The notes below the pieces were generated by a model. It ran no database searches. It was not told where the DNA came from and saw nothing but the letters and a program-made list of their open reading frames with translations. The position numbers were made by a program, and so were the translations under genes. From Acholeplasmataceae bacterium (GTDB lineage Bacteria; Bacillota_I; Bacilli_A; Acholeplasmatales; Acholeplasmataceae): 43,540 bases of DNA. Positions 8,302 through 16,729 of the stretch are shown here, one piece after another; the first letter of the stretch is position 1; the number at the start of each line of letters is the position of its first letter. Where the stretch lies: NCBI GenBank assembly GCA_030656435.1, contig JAUSOA010000098.1, positions 1 to 43,540 of the forward strand. Reading direction: 5' to 3'.

Positions 8302-9352
8302 GTTTGTTTTCCTCCCATTCACTAAAAATCATATTTCCTATTTTATTTCTAAGCTTAATGATTTGATTCATATCTCTTCTTGGATGTACTGCATTACTCA
8401 GTAATACAAACCCAAGTTGATTCTTTTTGTCGATAAACATATTACATCCTGTAAAGCCTGTATGAATAATTGAATCATATAAAGATAGCTTATCTCCAGC
8501 TGAACTTCCCTTTTGAGGTTTATCCCACCCAAGTGCTCTTGTTAGGATATCGTTATTTAAATTGGGTTTTTCTTCTCTTAAAGGAAATAGTTCATCTAAG
8601 TATTTGGTATTTAGTACGAATTTGTTTTGTAGGACTGCTAATATAAATTTTGAGATATCTTTGGCTGTAGAAAAAAGTCCTGCATGTCCTGCCTCGCCAC
8701 CTAAGGCAAATGACTTTTCATCATGAACAATACCTTGGAGCATACCGTGATAAACATCATCTGCTCTAAACTCTGTAGGTGCGCATCTTTCTCTATTCGG
8801 ATGATAGCTTGTATCATTCATCTCTAGAGGTCTAAAGATCATTAAGGATGAGTAGGTATCTAAGCTCATTTTGGTTAATGATTCAATAATCCATCCTAAT
8901 AAGATAAATCCGATATCGGAATAAACAATATTTTTCCCGGTTGAATAGATTAGCTCCATTTCATAAACTCTATTTAAAACTTCATCTTTCCCTTTTAATC
9001 TAGATGCTCTTGATATATCTGCTGGAAGTCCAGAAGTATGTGTGAGTAGATGATAAATCGTGATCTCCTTATGCTTAAATTCAGGTAGTATTGATGATAC
9101 CCTTGTATCTAGAGATAACCGTCCATTTTCAATAAGTTTCATCACCATGGTTGTCGTACTGATCACCTTGGTTAATGATGCAACATCATATATTTCATTC
9201 CCTTGATTCATTATTTTCTCAGGAATTAAGCTTTTATAGCCTACAAAGTCGCAAAACACTTCCCCGTTTCCATGAACTATACAATAGGATGCACCAGGGA
9301 ATAGGTTTTCTTCGACACCTCTTTTTAATAATTCTTTAATCTCGCTATACAT
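8294..9352 (-). CDS. Cytoplasmic beta-lactamase-fold serine hydrolase, possibly AmiE-like amidase/esterase
   Basis: The 352-residue protein has the serine beta-lactamase/PBP4-type fold: SLTK near residue 59 as the SxxK nucleophile motif, YSD near 147 in place of YxN, HLLTHTSGLP, and HAGLFSTAKDI. No signal peptide is seen, so it should act in the cytoplasm. Members include the B. subtilis YbbE/AmiE muropeptide amidase, encoded with NagZ and MurQ. The position here, between a GHL10 glycosidase and an amidase, favours a similar peptidoglycan-fragment role. A D,D-peptidase or esterase remains possible. It starts in a TAATG overlap with the upstream gene and has no ribosome site of its own, so translation is probably coupled. 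Nothing points to antibiotic resistance. Confidence 0.8.
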   Translation of the reverse strand: MYSEIKELLKRGVEENLFPGASYCIVHGNGEVFCDFVGYKSLIPEKIMNQGNEIYDVASLTKVISTTTMVMKLIENGRLSLDTRVSSILPEFKHKEITIYHLLTHTSGLPADISRASRLKGKDEVLNRVYEMELIYSTGKNIVYSDIGFILLGWIIESLTKMSLDTYSSLMIFRPLEMNDTSYHPNRERCAPTEFRADDVYHGMLQGIVHDEKSFALGGEAGHAGLFSTAKDISKFILAVLQNKFVLNTKYLDELFPLREEKPNLNNDILTRALGWDKPQKGSSAGDKLSLYDSIIHTGFTGCNMFIDKKNQLGFVLLSNAVHPRRDMNQIIKLRNKIGNMIFSEWEENKHV

Positions 9353-12300
9353 TAGATTCTTATGACTAGTTTTTTAACGATGAGTGCGATGATACCAAGT
9401 AAAGCAAGCGATGATCCTGCAGCAATTGCTACAATCACAGGTGTAGAAAGTCCTTCACTCGGAACTTCAATTAATACACACTCTCCATCAATAAACTCAT
9501 AGCCATCCTCACAATTTTCTATTGGAATTAAAATACATTCTCCATCCACCAATTCGTAACCAATTTCACAAGTGATAGGTTCAGGAACACAATTGCCATC
9601 GACAAGTATTTCACCAATTTCACAAGTGATAGGTTCTTCTACCTTTTTAACATCACTTTCCCAGGGGAATCCTGGATAAGTTGTCCAATAAATAGTATTC
9701 AGTCTATCGAGTGTTTGGGTAACCTTCGCATTCGGACTTAGCAATGTCTTATAGGAAAATAAGGAGACTCCGATCACACTTTCCTTGGTAGAAATATAGC
9801 GTATTTGTTCAATAAGCTCATTATCATCTGTCCAAGTGCCTTCAGTATATCGATAGAAGCCTTGACCAATAATTAATCCAACACCATTGGCTTGGGTTAA
9901 ATCAGCCCACCAATCCACCAAATCAGCAAATGGTGCAGCAGAATGGTCGAATTGCCAGTAAAGCTGTGGAAGGATATAATGAACCCATCCGTTTTCAACC
10001 CACTTTTTGCTATCTGCAAATTGATCCTTATAGCTTTGAAGAGCGTATGGCGAAGTATTGGATCCTTCTTCACCACCGGATAGCCAAATGCCAAATGGAC
10101 TAATACCAAATTTAACATTCTTTTCTTGAACGACATTCCATGTTTCAATCGTGTAGAATAAATCTTCCATTAATAAATCAATGTTATTTCTTCTCCAATC
10201 GGCTAATGTTTGACCAGTATCCTTGGTATTGTTGTAGGTTTGTGCATCCTGAATGTCTTCCATTCCTGAATAACTATAGAAATAGTCATCAAAATGAATG
10301 CCATCCACATCATATTTCGCCATTAATTCTTGAATTACATTTTTAATATAGGTTCTGACTTGGTTTTCACCCGGGTTAAGAATTAGTTTCCCTCCCTTGT
10401 CTTCTAAAACTAGATGAGGATTTTGTTTAGCAAAGTTATCATCGTGTAATAGTGCCAATTGTTGTGCTTTGGTTAAATCTCCGTTATTCGATACACGATA
10501 TGGATTTAACCAAGCGTGGAATTCAATTCCTCTTTTATGTGCTTCTTCAATGATAAAGCCTAAGACATCCCAACCTGGGTCGACACCTTCAATACCTGTT
10601 AAGTATCTTGAAAAAGGTGCGTAATCAGATTCATAGAATGCATCATTCATTGGTCGAACCTGGAAAAACATCGTATTGAAGTTATTGGCTTCAAGACGGT
10701 CTAACATCACGATAATTCTACCCTTATAATCTGCTTCAGATGTATGTAGAGGTATATCAATATTCGCTACAGTTGCTACCCAAACCGCTCTAACTTCTTC
10801 TGATTTTTCAGTATAAGAGGTTGGAAGCAATATAGGATTGTTCGTATTGTAATAGTTAATAATTTTACCGTTTCTAATAACGTAGAGATTATCCTCAGAA
10901 AGTGGCATATTTAAGCGAATTCTTTGGTCTAACGTTTCTGATACATTTCCTGCACGGTCTATAGCATAATATTCAACCGTATAGGTAGCATTCAATACAA
11001 ACTCTAAGACTTCGCTATAAACCAACCAAGAAGACCATACAGAACCATTATGAATTTTATACATAATCTTATCATTTGGATTGCTTGGTGTTAATGTTAC
11101 GCTAGTTTCATTTGTGTAGTACCAGCCATCAAATTCACCAACTATTGAAATCGTTGGATCGTCTGGTTCTATATTATCGATATAAACAGTTTTGGTTGTA
11201 ACAATTGATGCTCCATCGTTATTTCGATAGCTAATTATATAGGTTCCATCTGTAGTTAATGAGATGGGTTCCGTATAAACTGTCCAAGCACCATCATTAA
11301 TCTTGTAGGAATAACTTGGTGCAGTTGAGGTTAACGTGAATGTCAAATTTTTGTAATATGGATCTGTTCCACTTCCTGTTATGTTAAGAACCGGATTTGG
11401 ATAGGTTTCTGCGACCACTGAAATAGTTCTTGTCACTTCACTGGATTCAATACCTAAGGAATCAATAGTTTTCGTTCGAATAAAATAGGTTCCTGTTTCA
11501 TTCAGTACCAAAGGTTCTGAATAAGGATTCCAGGCTCCTACTGAGCCCTTATTGACTGCAATCCAAATGGTATTGGATGAACTCGTTACAGTAACTGTAG
11601 ATCCTAATACATAGCTAAGGCCAATTTGAGTACCACTGACTGTAATGATAGGCAGCACACTATTGATTCTAGTGATTTGAATATCTACTGCAGATATCAA
11701 GGATTCTTCATCTAAATTATTGATTGCTTTCATATAAAATGTTTCTAAACCTTGATGAGTGAGTACAACTGGAGCAGTATAGATTGTCCATTCACCTCCA
11801 CCAATCTTATAATATGCTTGATCTGTACTAGTCAAAGTGACGGTTACATCACTTCGATAGGCTCCATTTGAATAGGTTCCTGATAATTGGTAGGTTGGTT
11901 TTTCTACATTACTCGTCGCCCAAGTACCTAGTGGATCATTTTGCCAATAATTATTGACGACCTCTGTCATATTCGTGCCATTTAAAAAAGCAGCTGAGTA
12001 CATCACAGAGCCCTTAATCTCGGGATGTTTTTGATTATATTTAAGCTGGGTTGCAATTTCATCAGAAAGCCAACCCGCAGCATTTGCTATGGAGTGTCCA
12101 ATCAATAGATCAACATCTGTTCCTCTGACTACACTAGCCCACCAGTCGACAACATCCGCGTAAGGTGCTGTTGAATGCTTGAAATTCCAATAGATTTGCG
12201 GGTTAATGTAATGTACCCACCCCTGTTCAACCCATTTTTTACTATCTGCGTATTGACTCACATAGGATTGTGCAGTCGCACCTGTATTGGATCCGTCAGG

Positions 12301-13221
12301 CATTGTATTTTTACCTGCCCAAATACCAAAGGGTGATATACCAAAGCGTACATCCTTACTATTGGTATCGTTATGTAGGTCAACATCCTCTTTGACACCA
12401 CGGACAACATCATTGACGTTCTCTCTTCTCCAATTGGCGAGTGTTTGACCTGATAGTTTATAGGCATCATAGGTAGCTGAATCTGAACTTATTCCAGAAT
12501 ATGGATAAAAATAGTCGTCAAAATGAACGCCATCTACATCATAGAGAGTAATCAGTTCTTTTACAACATCACGAATATACTCTTTTACTACTGGTTCACC
12601 TGGATTTAGGATATAAGGAATCAATCCATTTCCATCTGGATTTCCTCCAACAACTAAATCAGGATTTAAAGATGCAAAGTTTCCTGGATGAAGTGTTGAG
12701 ATAAAGTTGGTTTTGCTTAATGTGGAATTACCGACACGGTAAGGGTTTAACCATGCATGAAATTCTACTCCTCTTTCATGTGCACGAGTAACCATATACT
12801 CCATGACATCCCAGCCTGGGTCGACACCTTCAGTGCCTGTTAACCATTTTGAGAATTCTGCATAATCTGATTCATAGAATGCATCATTTTGAGGTCTAAC
12901 CTGAAATAGGATTGCATTCATATTTTTAGCAATCACTCGATCAAGTAATTCATTATAAGCTGCCTTATATTGCGTTTCACTGGTGTGAAGCGGCATATTT
13001 AAGCTAAATACAGTTGCAACCCAAACCCCGCGGAATTCATGGGTTTGTTCTGCATATGTTGTTGGAATCATGACTGGATCTGTGGAATCATAATGGTAGA
13101 CGTTGGATCCACTTCTTGTCAGTATTTCAAGTGGTGAACTTGCATCCAACTTTTGTGCTTGAAATACTCCAAGGGTAATCACTGCAAGTAATAATATGAA
13201 TAATAGTTTTATTTTTCTCAT
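9352..13221 (-). CDS. Membrane-anchored tandem GHL10 (DUF187/DigH-type) glycosidase
   Basis: The 1289-residue protein has a signal peptide (RKIKLLFILLLAVITLGVF), a first GHL10 domain (about 55-435), Ig-like repeats (about 440-770, e.g. ITTDGTYIISYRNND-type segments), and a second GHL10 domain (about 800-1190). Three short two-cysteine repeats and a C-terminal membrane helix follow. Both GHL10 domains keep the family signatures FQVRPxNDAFYESDY, EFHAWLNPYRV, DVDGxHFDDYFY and FGISPFGIW. PF02638 members include B. subtilis YngK and E. coli DigH/YddW, the latter reported to cut peptidoglycan glycan strands lacking peptides. The enzyme should therefore act outside the cell, held at the membrane, together with the amidase encoded downstream. 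The ribosome site AGGAGGG lies in the end of the upstream gene. Two catalytic domains in one chain is unusual. Confidence 0.9.
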   Translation of the reverse strand: MRKIKLLFILLLAVITLGVFQAQKLDASSPLEILTRSGSNVYHYDSTDPVMIPTTYAEQTHEFRGVWVATVFSLNMPLHTSETQYKAAYNELLDRVIAKNMNAILFQVRPQNDAFYESDYAEFSKWLTGTEGVDPGWDVMEYMVTRAHERGVEFHAWLNPYRVGNSTLSKTNFISTLHPGNFASLNPDLVVGGNPDGNGLIPYILNPGEPVVKEYIRDVVKELITLYDVDGVHFDDYFYPYSGISSDSATYDAYKLSGQTLANWRRENVNDVVRGVKEDVDLHNDTNSKDVRFGISPFGIWAGKNTMPDGSNTGATAQSYVSQYADSKKWVEQGWVHYINPQIYWNFKHSTAPYADVVDWWASVVRGTDVDLLIGHSIANAAGWLSDEIATQLKYNQKHPEIKGSVMYSAAFLNGTNMTEVVNNYWQNDPLGTWATSNVEKPTYQLSGTYSNGAYRSDVTVTLTSTDQAYYKIGGGEWTIYTAPVVLTHQGLETFYMKAINNLDEESLISAVDIQITRINSVLPIITVSGTQIGLSYVLGSTVTVTSSSNTIWIAVNKGSVGAWNPYSEPLVLNETGTYFIRTKTIDSLGIESSEVTRTISVVAETYPNPVLNITGSGTDPYYKNLTFTLTSTAPSYSYKINDGAWTVYTEPISLTTDGTYIISYRNNDGASIVTTKTVYIDNIEPDDPTISIVGEFDGWYYTNETSVTLTPSNPNDKIMYKIHNGSVWSSWLVYSEVLEFVLNATYTVEYYAIDRAGNVSETLDQRIRLNMPLSEDNLYVIRNGKIINYYNTNNPILLPTSYTEKSEEVRAVWVATVANIDIPLHTSEADYKGRIIVMLDRLEANNFNTMFFQVRPMNDAFYESDYAPFSRYLTGIEGVDPGWDVLGFIIEEAHKRGIEFHAWLNPYRVSNNGDLTKAQQLALLHDDNFAKQNPHLVLEDKGGKLILNPGENQVRTYIKNVIQELMAKYDVDGIHFDDYFYSYSGMEDIQDAQTYNNTKDTGQTLADWRRNNIDLLMEDLFYTIETWNVVQEKNVKFGISPFGIWLSGGEEGSNTSPYALQSYKDQFADSKKWVENGWVHYILPQLYWQFDHSAAPFADLVDWWADLTQANGVGLIIGQGFYRYTEGTWTDDNELIEQIRYISTKESVIGVSLFSYKTLLSPNAKVTQTLDRLNTIYWTTYPGFPWESDVKKVEEPITCEIGEILVDGNCVPEPITCEIGYELVDGECILIPIENCEDGYEFIDGECVLIEVPSEGLSTPVIVAIAAGSSLALLGIIALIVKKLVIRI
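9478..9624 (-). repeat. Three two-cysteine mini-repeats before the membrane helix
   Basis: Three units of the pattern C-E-x-G-x-E/I-x-(V/I)-D-G-x-C (cysteines 10-11 residues apart) follow each other at the C-terminus of the tandem GHL10 protein. Single copies of the same pattern occur in the lipoprotein at 24143-24796 and the binding protein at 590-2209. Confidence 0.8.
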
Positions 13222-14436
13222 CTAAAGCCCTCCTGTTAATAATTTCTTGACTTCCTTCATACCCGCTTCAGACTTATCCTTATTGATAAAAGTCTTATAA
13301 GTAAAAAACACATTGCCCTTAACGACTGGGTATTGATTTGCATATTTTAATTGGTTAACGATTTCAAGTGCATTTTCGAATTCGCCATCATTTCCTAATC
13401 GGTAAGCACCATGACCGATATATAAATCAACCTTTGAGTCTTGAAGGAGCTTAACCCACCATTCCAATATATCCCCAAATGGAGCAATCGAATGACCGAA
13501 CTCCCAATAGATTTGAGGAACGATATAATCTAGGAAACCTTCTTTGACCCATAAATATGCATCCGCATATTGATTGTCATAGCTTTGACTGCATTTCGGA
13601 TCGGTATTCGATCCCTTTGGGTCACTTGCTTTATTCTTCCAAATACCAAATGGACTCACTCCGAATCTTAGGTTTGGACTGACCTTCTTTAAGGCTTCAT
13701 AAACACCCTTGATAACATCAGTTACATTTTGTCTTCTAAAATCTCCGAGGTCGTGAGCATGATTATCTCTTTGAGCGAAATCTGCTAAATCATTTCTTTC
13801 ATCACTTAATCCTGCATAGGGATAGAAATAATCATCAAAATGAATTCCATCAACATCATAATGTTCTGCTAGTTCAACCATGGAATCGATAATAAACTGT
13901 TTAACTTCTTTTTTTGCTGGATTCAAAATGATTTGACCATTCTTATCGAGTACGGTTAGCTCTAGATGTTTTTTTGCAAAGTTTAGGTCGTCGCAATCCT
14001 CTAAATATTCTTCGGGTGTGATCGATATCTTCATCGATACACGGTATGGATTGCACCATGCATGAAATTCAATATTTCTATTTCTTGCCTCTTCGATAAT
14101 CCATTTTAATACATCAAATGGAGGTTTTTTTCCTTCTTTTCCTGTTAAAAATCTAGAGTAAGGATTGAGTATCGATTCATAGAATGCATCATTAGTTGTT
14201 CGCACCTGAAAGAAAACTGCGTTGATATTATAACTTACGCAAGTATCAAGCATTTCAATGACTTTCTCTTGATAAGTGTCGATATTTTCAGTTGTAGGTA
14301 AATCAATATTTACGACATTAGAAACCCACATCGCTCTAAAGTCTTTAGAAACGTAGGTTTCAGGAATCTCAATTTGAGTATTTGTTTGATAATAACAAAT
14401 AGGCTCACTAGGATTCTTATATTTAAATAACTTCAT
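13222..14436 (-). CDS. Cytoplasmic single-domain GHL10 (DUF187/DigH-type) glycosidase
   Basis: The 404-residue protein is one GHL10 domain with RAMWVSNVVNIDLP, FQVRTTNDAFYES, EFHAWCNPYRVS, DVDGIHFDDYFYPY, FGVSPFGIW and VPQIYWEF. It is a close relative of both domains of the secreted protein encoded next to it but lacks a signal peptide. It should cut imported oligosaccharides inside the cell. The family has a TIM-barrel fold, and the aspartates of HFDD are the most obvious active-site candidates (inference). It begins in a TAATG overlap with the GH4 gene. The paired secreted and cytoplasmic copies suggest the same linkage is cut in both compartments. Confidence 0.88.
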   Translation of the reverse strand: MKLFKYKNPSEPICYYQTNTQIEIPETYVSKDFRAMWVSNVVNIDLPTTENIDTYQEKVIEMLDTCVSYNINAVFFQVRTTNDAFYESILNPYSRFLTGKEGKKPPFDVLKWIIEEARNRNIEFHAWCNPYRVSMKISITPEEYLEDCDDLNFAKKHLELTVLDKNGQIILNPAKKEVKQFIIDSMVELAEHYDVDGIHFDDYFYPYAGLSDERNDLADFAQRDNHAHDLGDFRRQNVTDVIKGVYEALKKVSPNLRFGVSPFGIWKNKASDPKGSNTDPKCSQSYDNQYADAYLWVKEGFLDYIVPQIYWEFGHSIAPFGDILEWWVKLLQDSKVDLYIGHGAYRLGNDGEFENALEIVNQLKYANQYPVVKGNVFFTYKTFINKDKSEAGMKEVKKLLTGGL

Positions 14437-15752
14437 TATTTTTTCTCCTCATAATATCCTAGATATTTCTTATGTGCAATGACAAGCTCATTAAACACCT
14501 TTTCTGCAGTTACAATCGATGTTGTTTGTGGGTGTATTTGAAGGGCGAGTAGCGCTTTATTCAAGTTTCTTTCATAAATCGCGTCAGTGAGTAATTCTTC
14601 AAATGCCTTCATGGATTGTATCAAACCTCTAATTTGAACTGGAAGTCTTCCAATATGGACAGGCACAGGACCATCTTTTGTGATTCTGCAAGTGATTTCG
14701 ATTGCACAACCATCAGGAAGATCGGTGATATGTCCATTATTAACGGTATTGACCACCTGATAATCTCTTTTATCATTATAAAGTGAGCTGATGATGCTGC
14801 AAGCAACATCACTATAATAGGCTCCACCACGACTTTCTAATTCCTTAGGCTTCTCATTTAAACTTAAATCCTTATATTTCTCAAAGAGCGTTGTTTCTAG
14901 CTTCTTAACGAGCTCAGCTCTAGTTTCTCCAATTTCACAGGCTTTAATGAATTTATCATACATTTCCTGATAGTGGTAATAATACTTATGATAAGGAGAT
15001 GGATAAACGCCAAGCTCCTTGATAAATTCATATTTCCACGCGAGTGGGTCGATATTATTCATCGTCATTTGTGAATCCTTAATCTTTTCAATAATTTCAG
15101 GAAGTCGGTCTTTATTCTTATGAAACAGACTTAAAACATAAGACATATGATTCAGTCCTGCAAAATAAGGGATTAATTCCTTTGATTTAACGTTTAAAAC
15201 ACTAGCGAAATGATTGGTCATATTAATTGGAACGTTACATACACCGATGTAACGGTCAAATTCAGCATATCTAAATACAGCTTCACTGACAATTCCAGCA
15301 GGATTGGTAAAGTTGATTAACCATGCATTTTCACAAAGCTCCTTGATGTCTTTAATAATATCAAAAATGACTGGCACAGTCCGTAATGCTTTAAAGACTC
15401 CACCTGCACCATTGGTTTCTTGACCAAGCATACCGTATTTAGCTGGAATTCTTTCATCTAAAACTCTAGCATCTAAAAGTCCAACACGGAGTTGGGTGGT
15501 CACAAAATCGGCATCTACTAAGGCTTCTCTTCGATCTAGGGTTAAATGAATGGTGATTGGAAGTTTCGCTTTTTCGACCATACGCTTCGCTAAAGCTCCA
15601 ACAATTTCAAGTTTTTCCTTACCTTCTTCGATATCGACTAACCAGATTTCAGCAATAGGTAATTCTTTATATCTTTTAATGAACCCTTCAATCAGTTCTG
15701 GTGTATAGGATGAACCTCCACCAATAGTTACTATTTTGATTCCATTTTTCAT
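14436..15752 (-). CDS. GH4 family NAD/metal-dependent 6-phospho-glycosidase
   Basis: The 438-residue protein has the GH4 Rossmann start (IVTIGGGSSYTPELIEGFI, about 7-25), TNPAGIVSEAV (about 146-156), GVCNVPIN with the metal-binding Cys position (about 170), and AGLNHMSY with the metal-binding His position (about 202). The overall pattern is closest to 6-phospho-beta-glucosidases (LicH/CelF group). GH4 enzymes use NAD and Mn2+ and break the glycosidic bond by an oxidation-elimination-reduction route. In this operon the likely substrate is a phosphorylated amino-sugar disaccharide rather than cellobiose-6-phosphate, but that is inference. It overlaps the kinase gene by ATGA and the GHL10 gene by TAATG. 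Length is normal for the family. Confidence 0.88.
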   Translation of the reverse strand: MKNGIKIVTIGGGSSYTPELIEGFIKRYKELPIAEIWLVDIEEGKEKLEIVGALAKRMVEKAKLPITIHLTLDRREALVDADFVTTQLRVGLLDARVLDERIPAKYGMLGQETNGAGGVFKALRTVPVIFDIIKDIKELCENAWLINFTNPAGIVSEAVFRYAEFDRYIGVCNVPINMTNHFASVLNVKSKELIPYFAGLNHMSYVLSLFHKNKDRLPEIIEKIKDSQMTMNNIDPLAWKYEFIKELGVYPSPYHKYYYHYQEMYDKFIKACEIGETRAELVKKLETTLFEKYKDLSLNEKPKELESRGGAYYSDVACSIISSLYNDKRDYQVVNTVNNGHITDLPDGCAIEITCRITKDGPVPVHIGRLPVQIRGLIQSMKAFEELLTDAIYERNLNKALLALQIHPQTTSIVTAEKVFNELVIAHKKYLGYYEEKK

Positions 15753-16729
15753 AAATGCACACAGCTTTCATCAAGATTATTTTCTATTTTTTCATCTTGC
15801 TTAATACCCAGTTCATCTAATGCAAATAGATATGCACCAACAACTGGTTGATATTTTGGTTTTACAATATAGCTTTTAGGACATTCTTTTTTTAATGTAG
15901 CTTCAAATGATTCTAGGTAGTACTTGGCTTCACCTGAAAATACTTTTCCACCAATCACTACAGGGACGATCTCTTGATCAATACCGACCTTTTTCATTAC
16001 ACCAGCGGTTTGTTCTCCCACAAACGATGCAAGTCTTGAAAGTATTTCAATCGAAACAAGGTCACCTAATACTGCACATTTGTTGACTAAGGCAGTAATC
16101 GTTCCGTATTCCTTTTTAGTAACCCTCGTTACTGGGTAGAATAAGTCAACAACCTCACTCATTTCTTTTAGGTTAAAGATTAATGGAATTTCATTTTTCA
16201 GCATCGTGTCCATATGTGTCATTTCATCTGCACGAAATGCATAATGAAGTGCTTCTCTAGCTATATCTAAGCCACCACCATAAATACCTAAGGTAAATCC
16301 CAACGATCTTAGGATAGCTTTTTCGCCTAAGTGATTCATCGCTGCAGAATTGGTTCCTGTTCCAGATATTGCAACCGCAACATAGGGTGATTTGAGTCCA
16401 CTACGCATAACAATCCAAGCATCATTAACGACCTTAAAGGGGATTTCATGAAATATGCTTTTGCATGCTTTGTTCAGCTTAATAAAATCTGATTCAAGGT
16501 CAGCACCAGATAATCCTAAAAAGATAAAGGATATTTCATCATTTGAAATAGATAATTCGTTTTTACCTTCGTTAAATAGGTTTTCAATCACACTTTGAAA
16601 TAGATGTCCATCTGTGGATGCATGATTGCATCCACTTCCAATCTTTTCATATTTAAGATTTCCATAGTGATCAAAGATTGTAAAATGTGTTTTCGTTCCG
16701 CCGCCATCATAGGCAATAATATATTTCAT
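15749..16729 (-). CDS. BadF/BadG/BcrA/BcrD-family amino-sugar kinase (MurNAc/GlcNAc kinase, MurK-like)
   Basis: The 326-residue protein has the ASKHA phosphate-1 loop YDGGGTKTHFTIFDHYG (about 5-21), an adenosine-region ISGTGTNSAAM (about 120-130), and PVVIGGKVFSG near the C-terminus. The family includes eukaryotic GlcNAc kinase and Clostridium acetobutylicum MurK, which phosphorylates both MurNAc and GlcNAc. Its place between anmK and a GH4 glycosidase acting on 6-phospho sugars supports that role here. It is joined by ATGA overlaps on both sides. GlcNAc-only or GlcN kinase activity cannot be excluded. Confidence 0.85.
   Translation of the reverse strand: MKYIIAYDGGGTKTHFTIFDHYGNLKYEKIGSGCNHASTDGHLFQSVIENLFNEGKNELSISNDEISFIFLGLSGADLESDFIKLNKACKSIFHEIPFKVVNDAWIVMRSGLKSPYVAVAISGTGTNSAAMNHLGEKAILRSLGFTLGIYGGGLDIAREALHYAFRADEMTHMDTMLKNEIPLIFNLKEMSEVVDLFYPVTRVTKKEYGTITALVNKCAVLGDLVSIEILSRLASFVGEQTAGVMKKVGIDQEIVPVVIGGKVFSGEAKYYLESFEATLKKECPKSYIVKPKYQPVVGAYLFALDELGIKQDEKIENNLDESCVHL

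Noticed and set aside
8294..9352. Beta-lactamase conferring antibiotic resistance
   Set aside because: SLTK and YSD motifs occur in the wider serine hydrolase family; there is no signal peptide, and the operon context is wall-fragment use.
9352..14436. GH10 xylanases
   Set aside because: The motifs (FHAW.NPYRV, HFDDYFY) are those of the GHL10/DUF187 family, not the WDVVNE and TELD motifs of true GH10.
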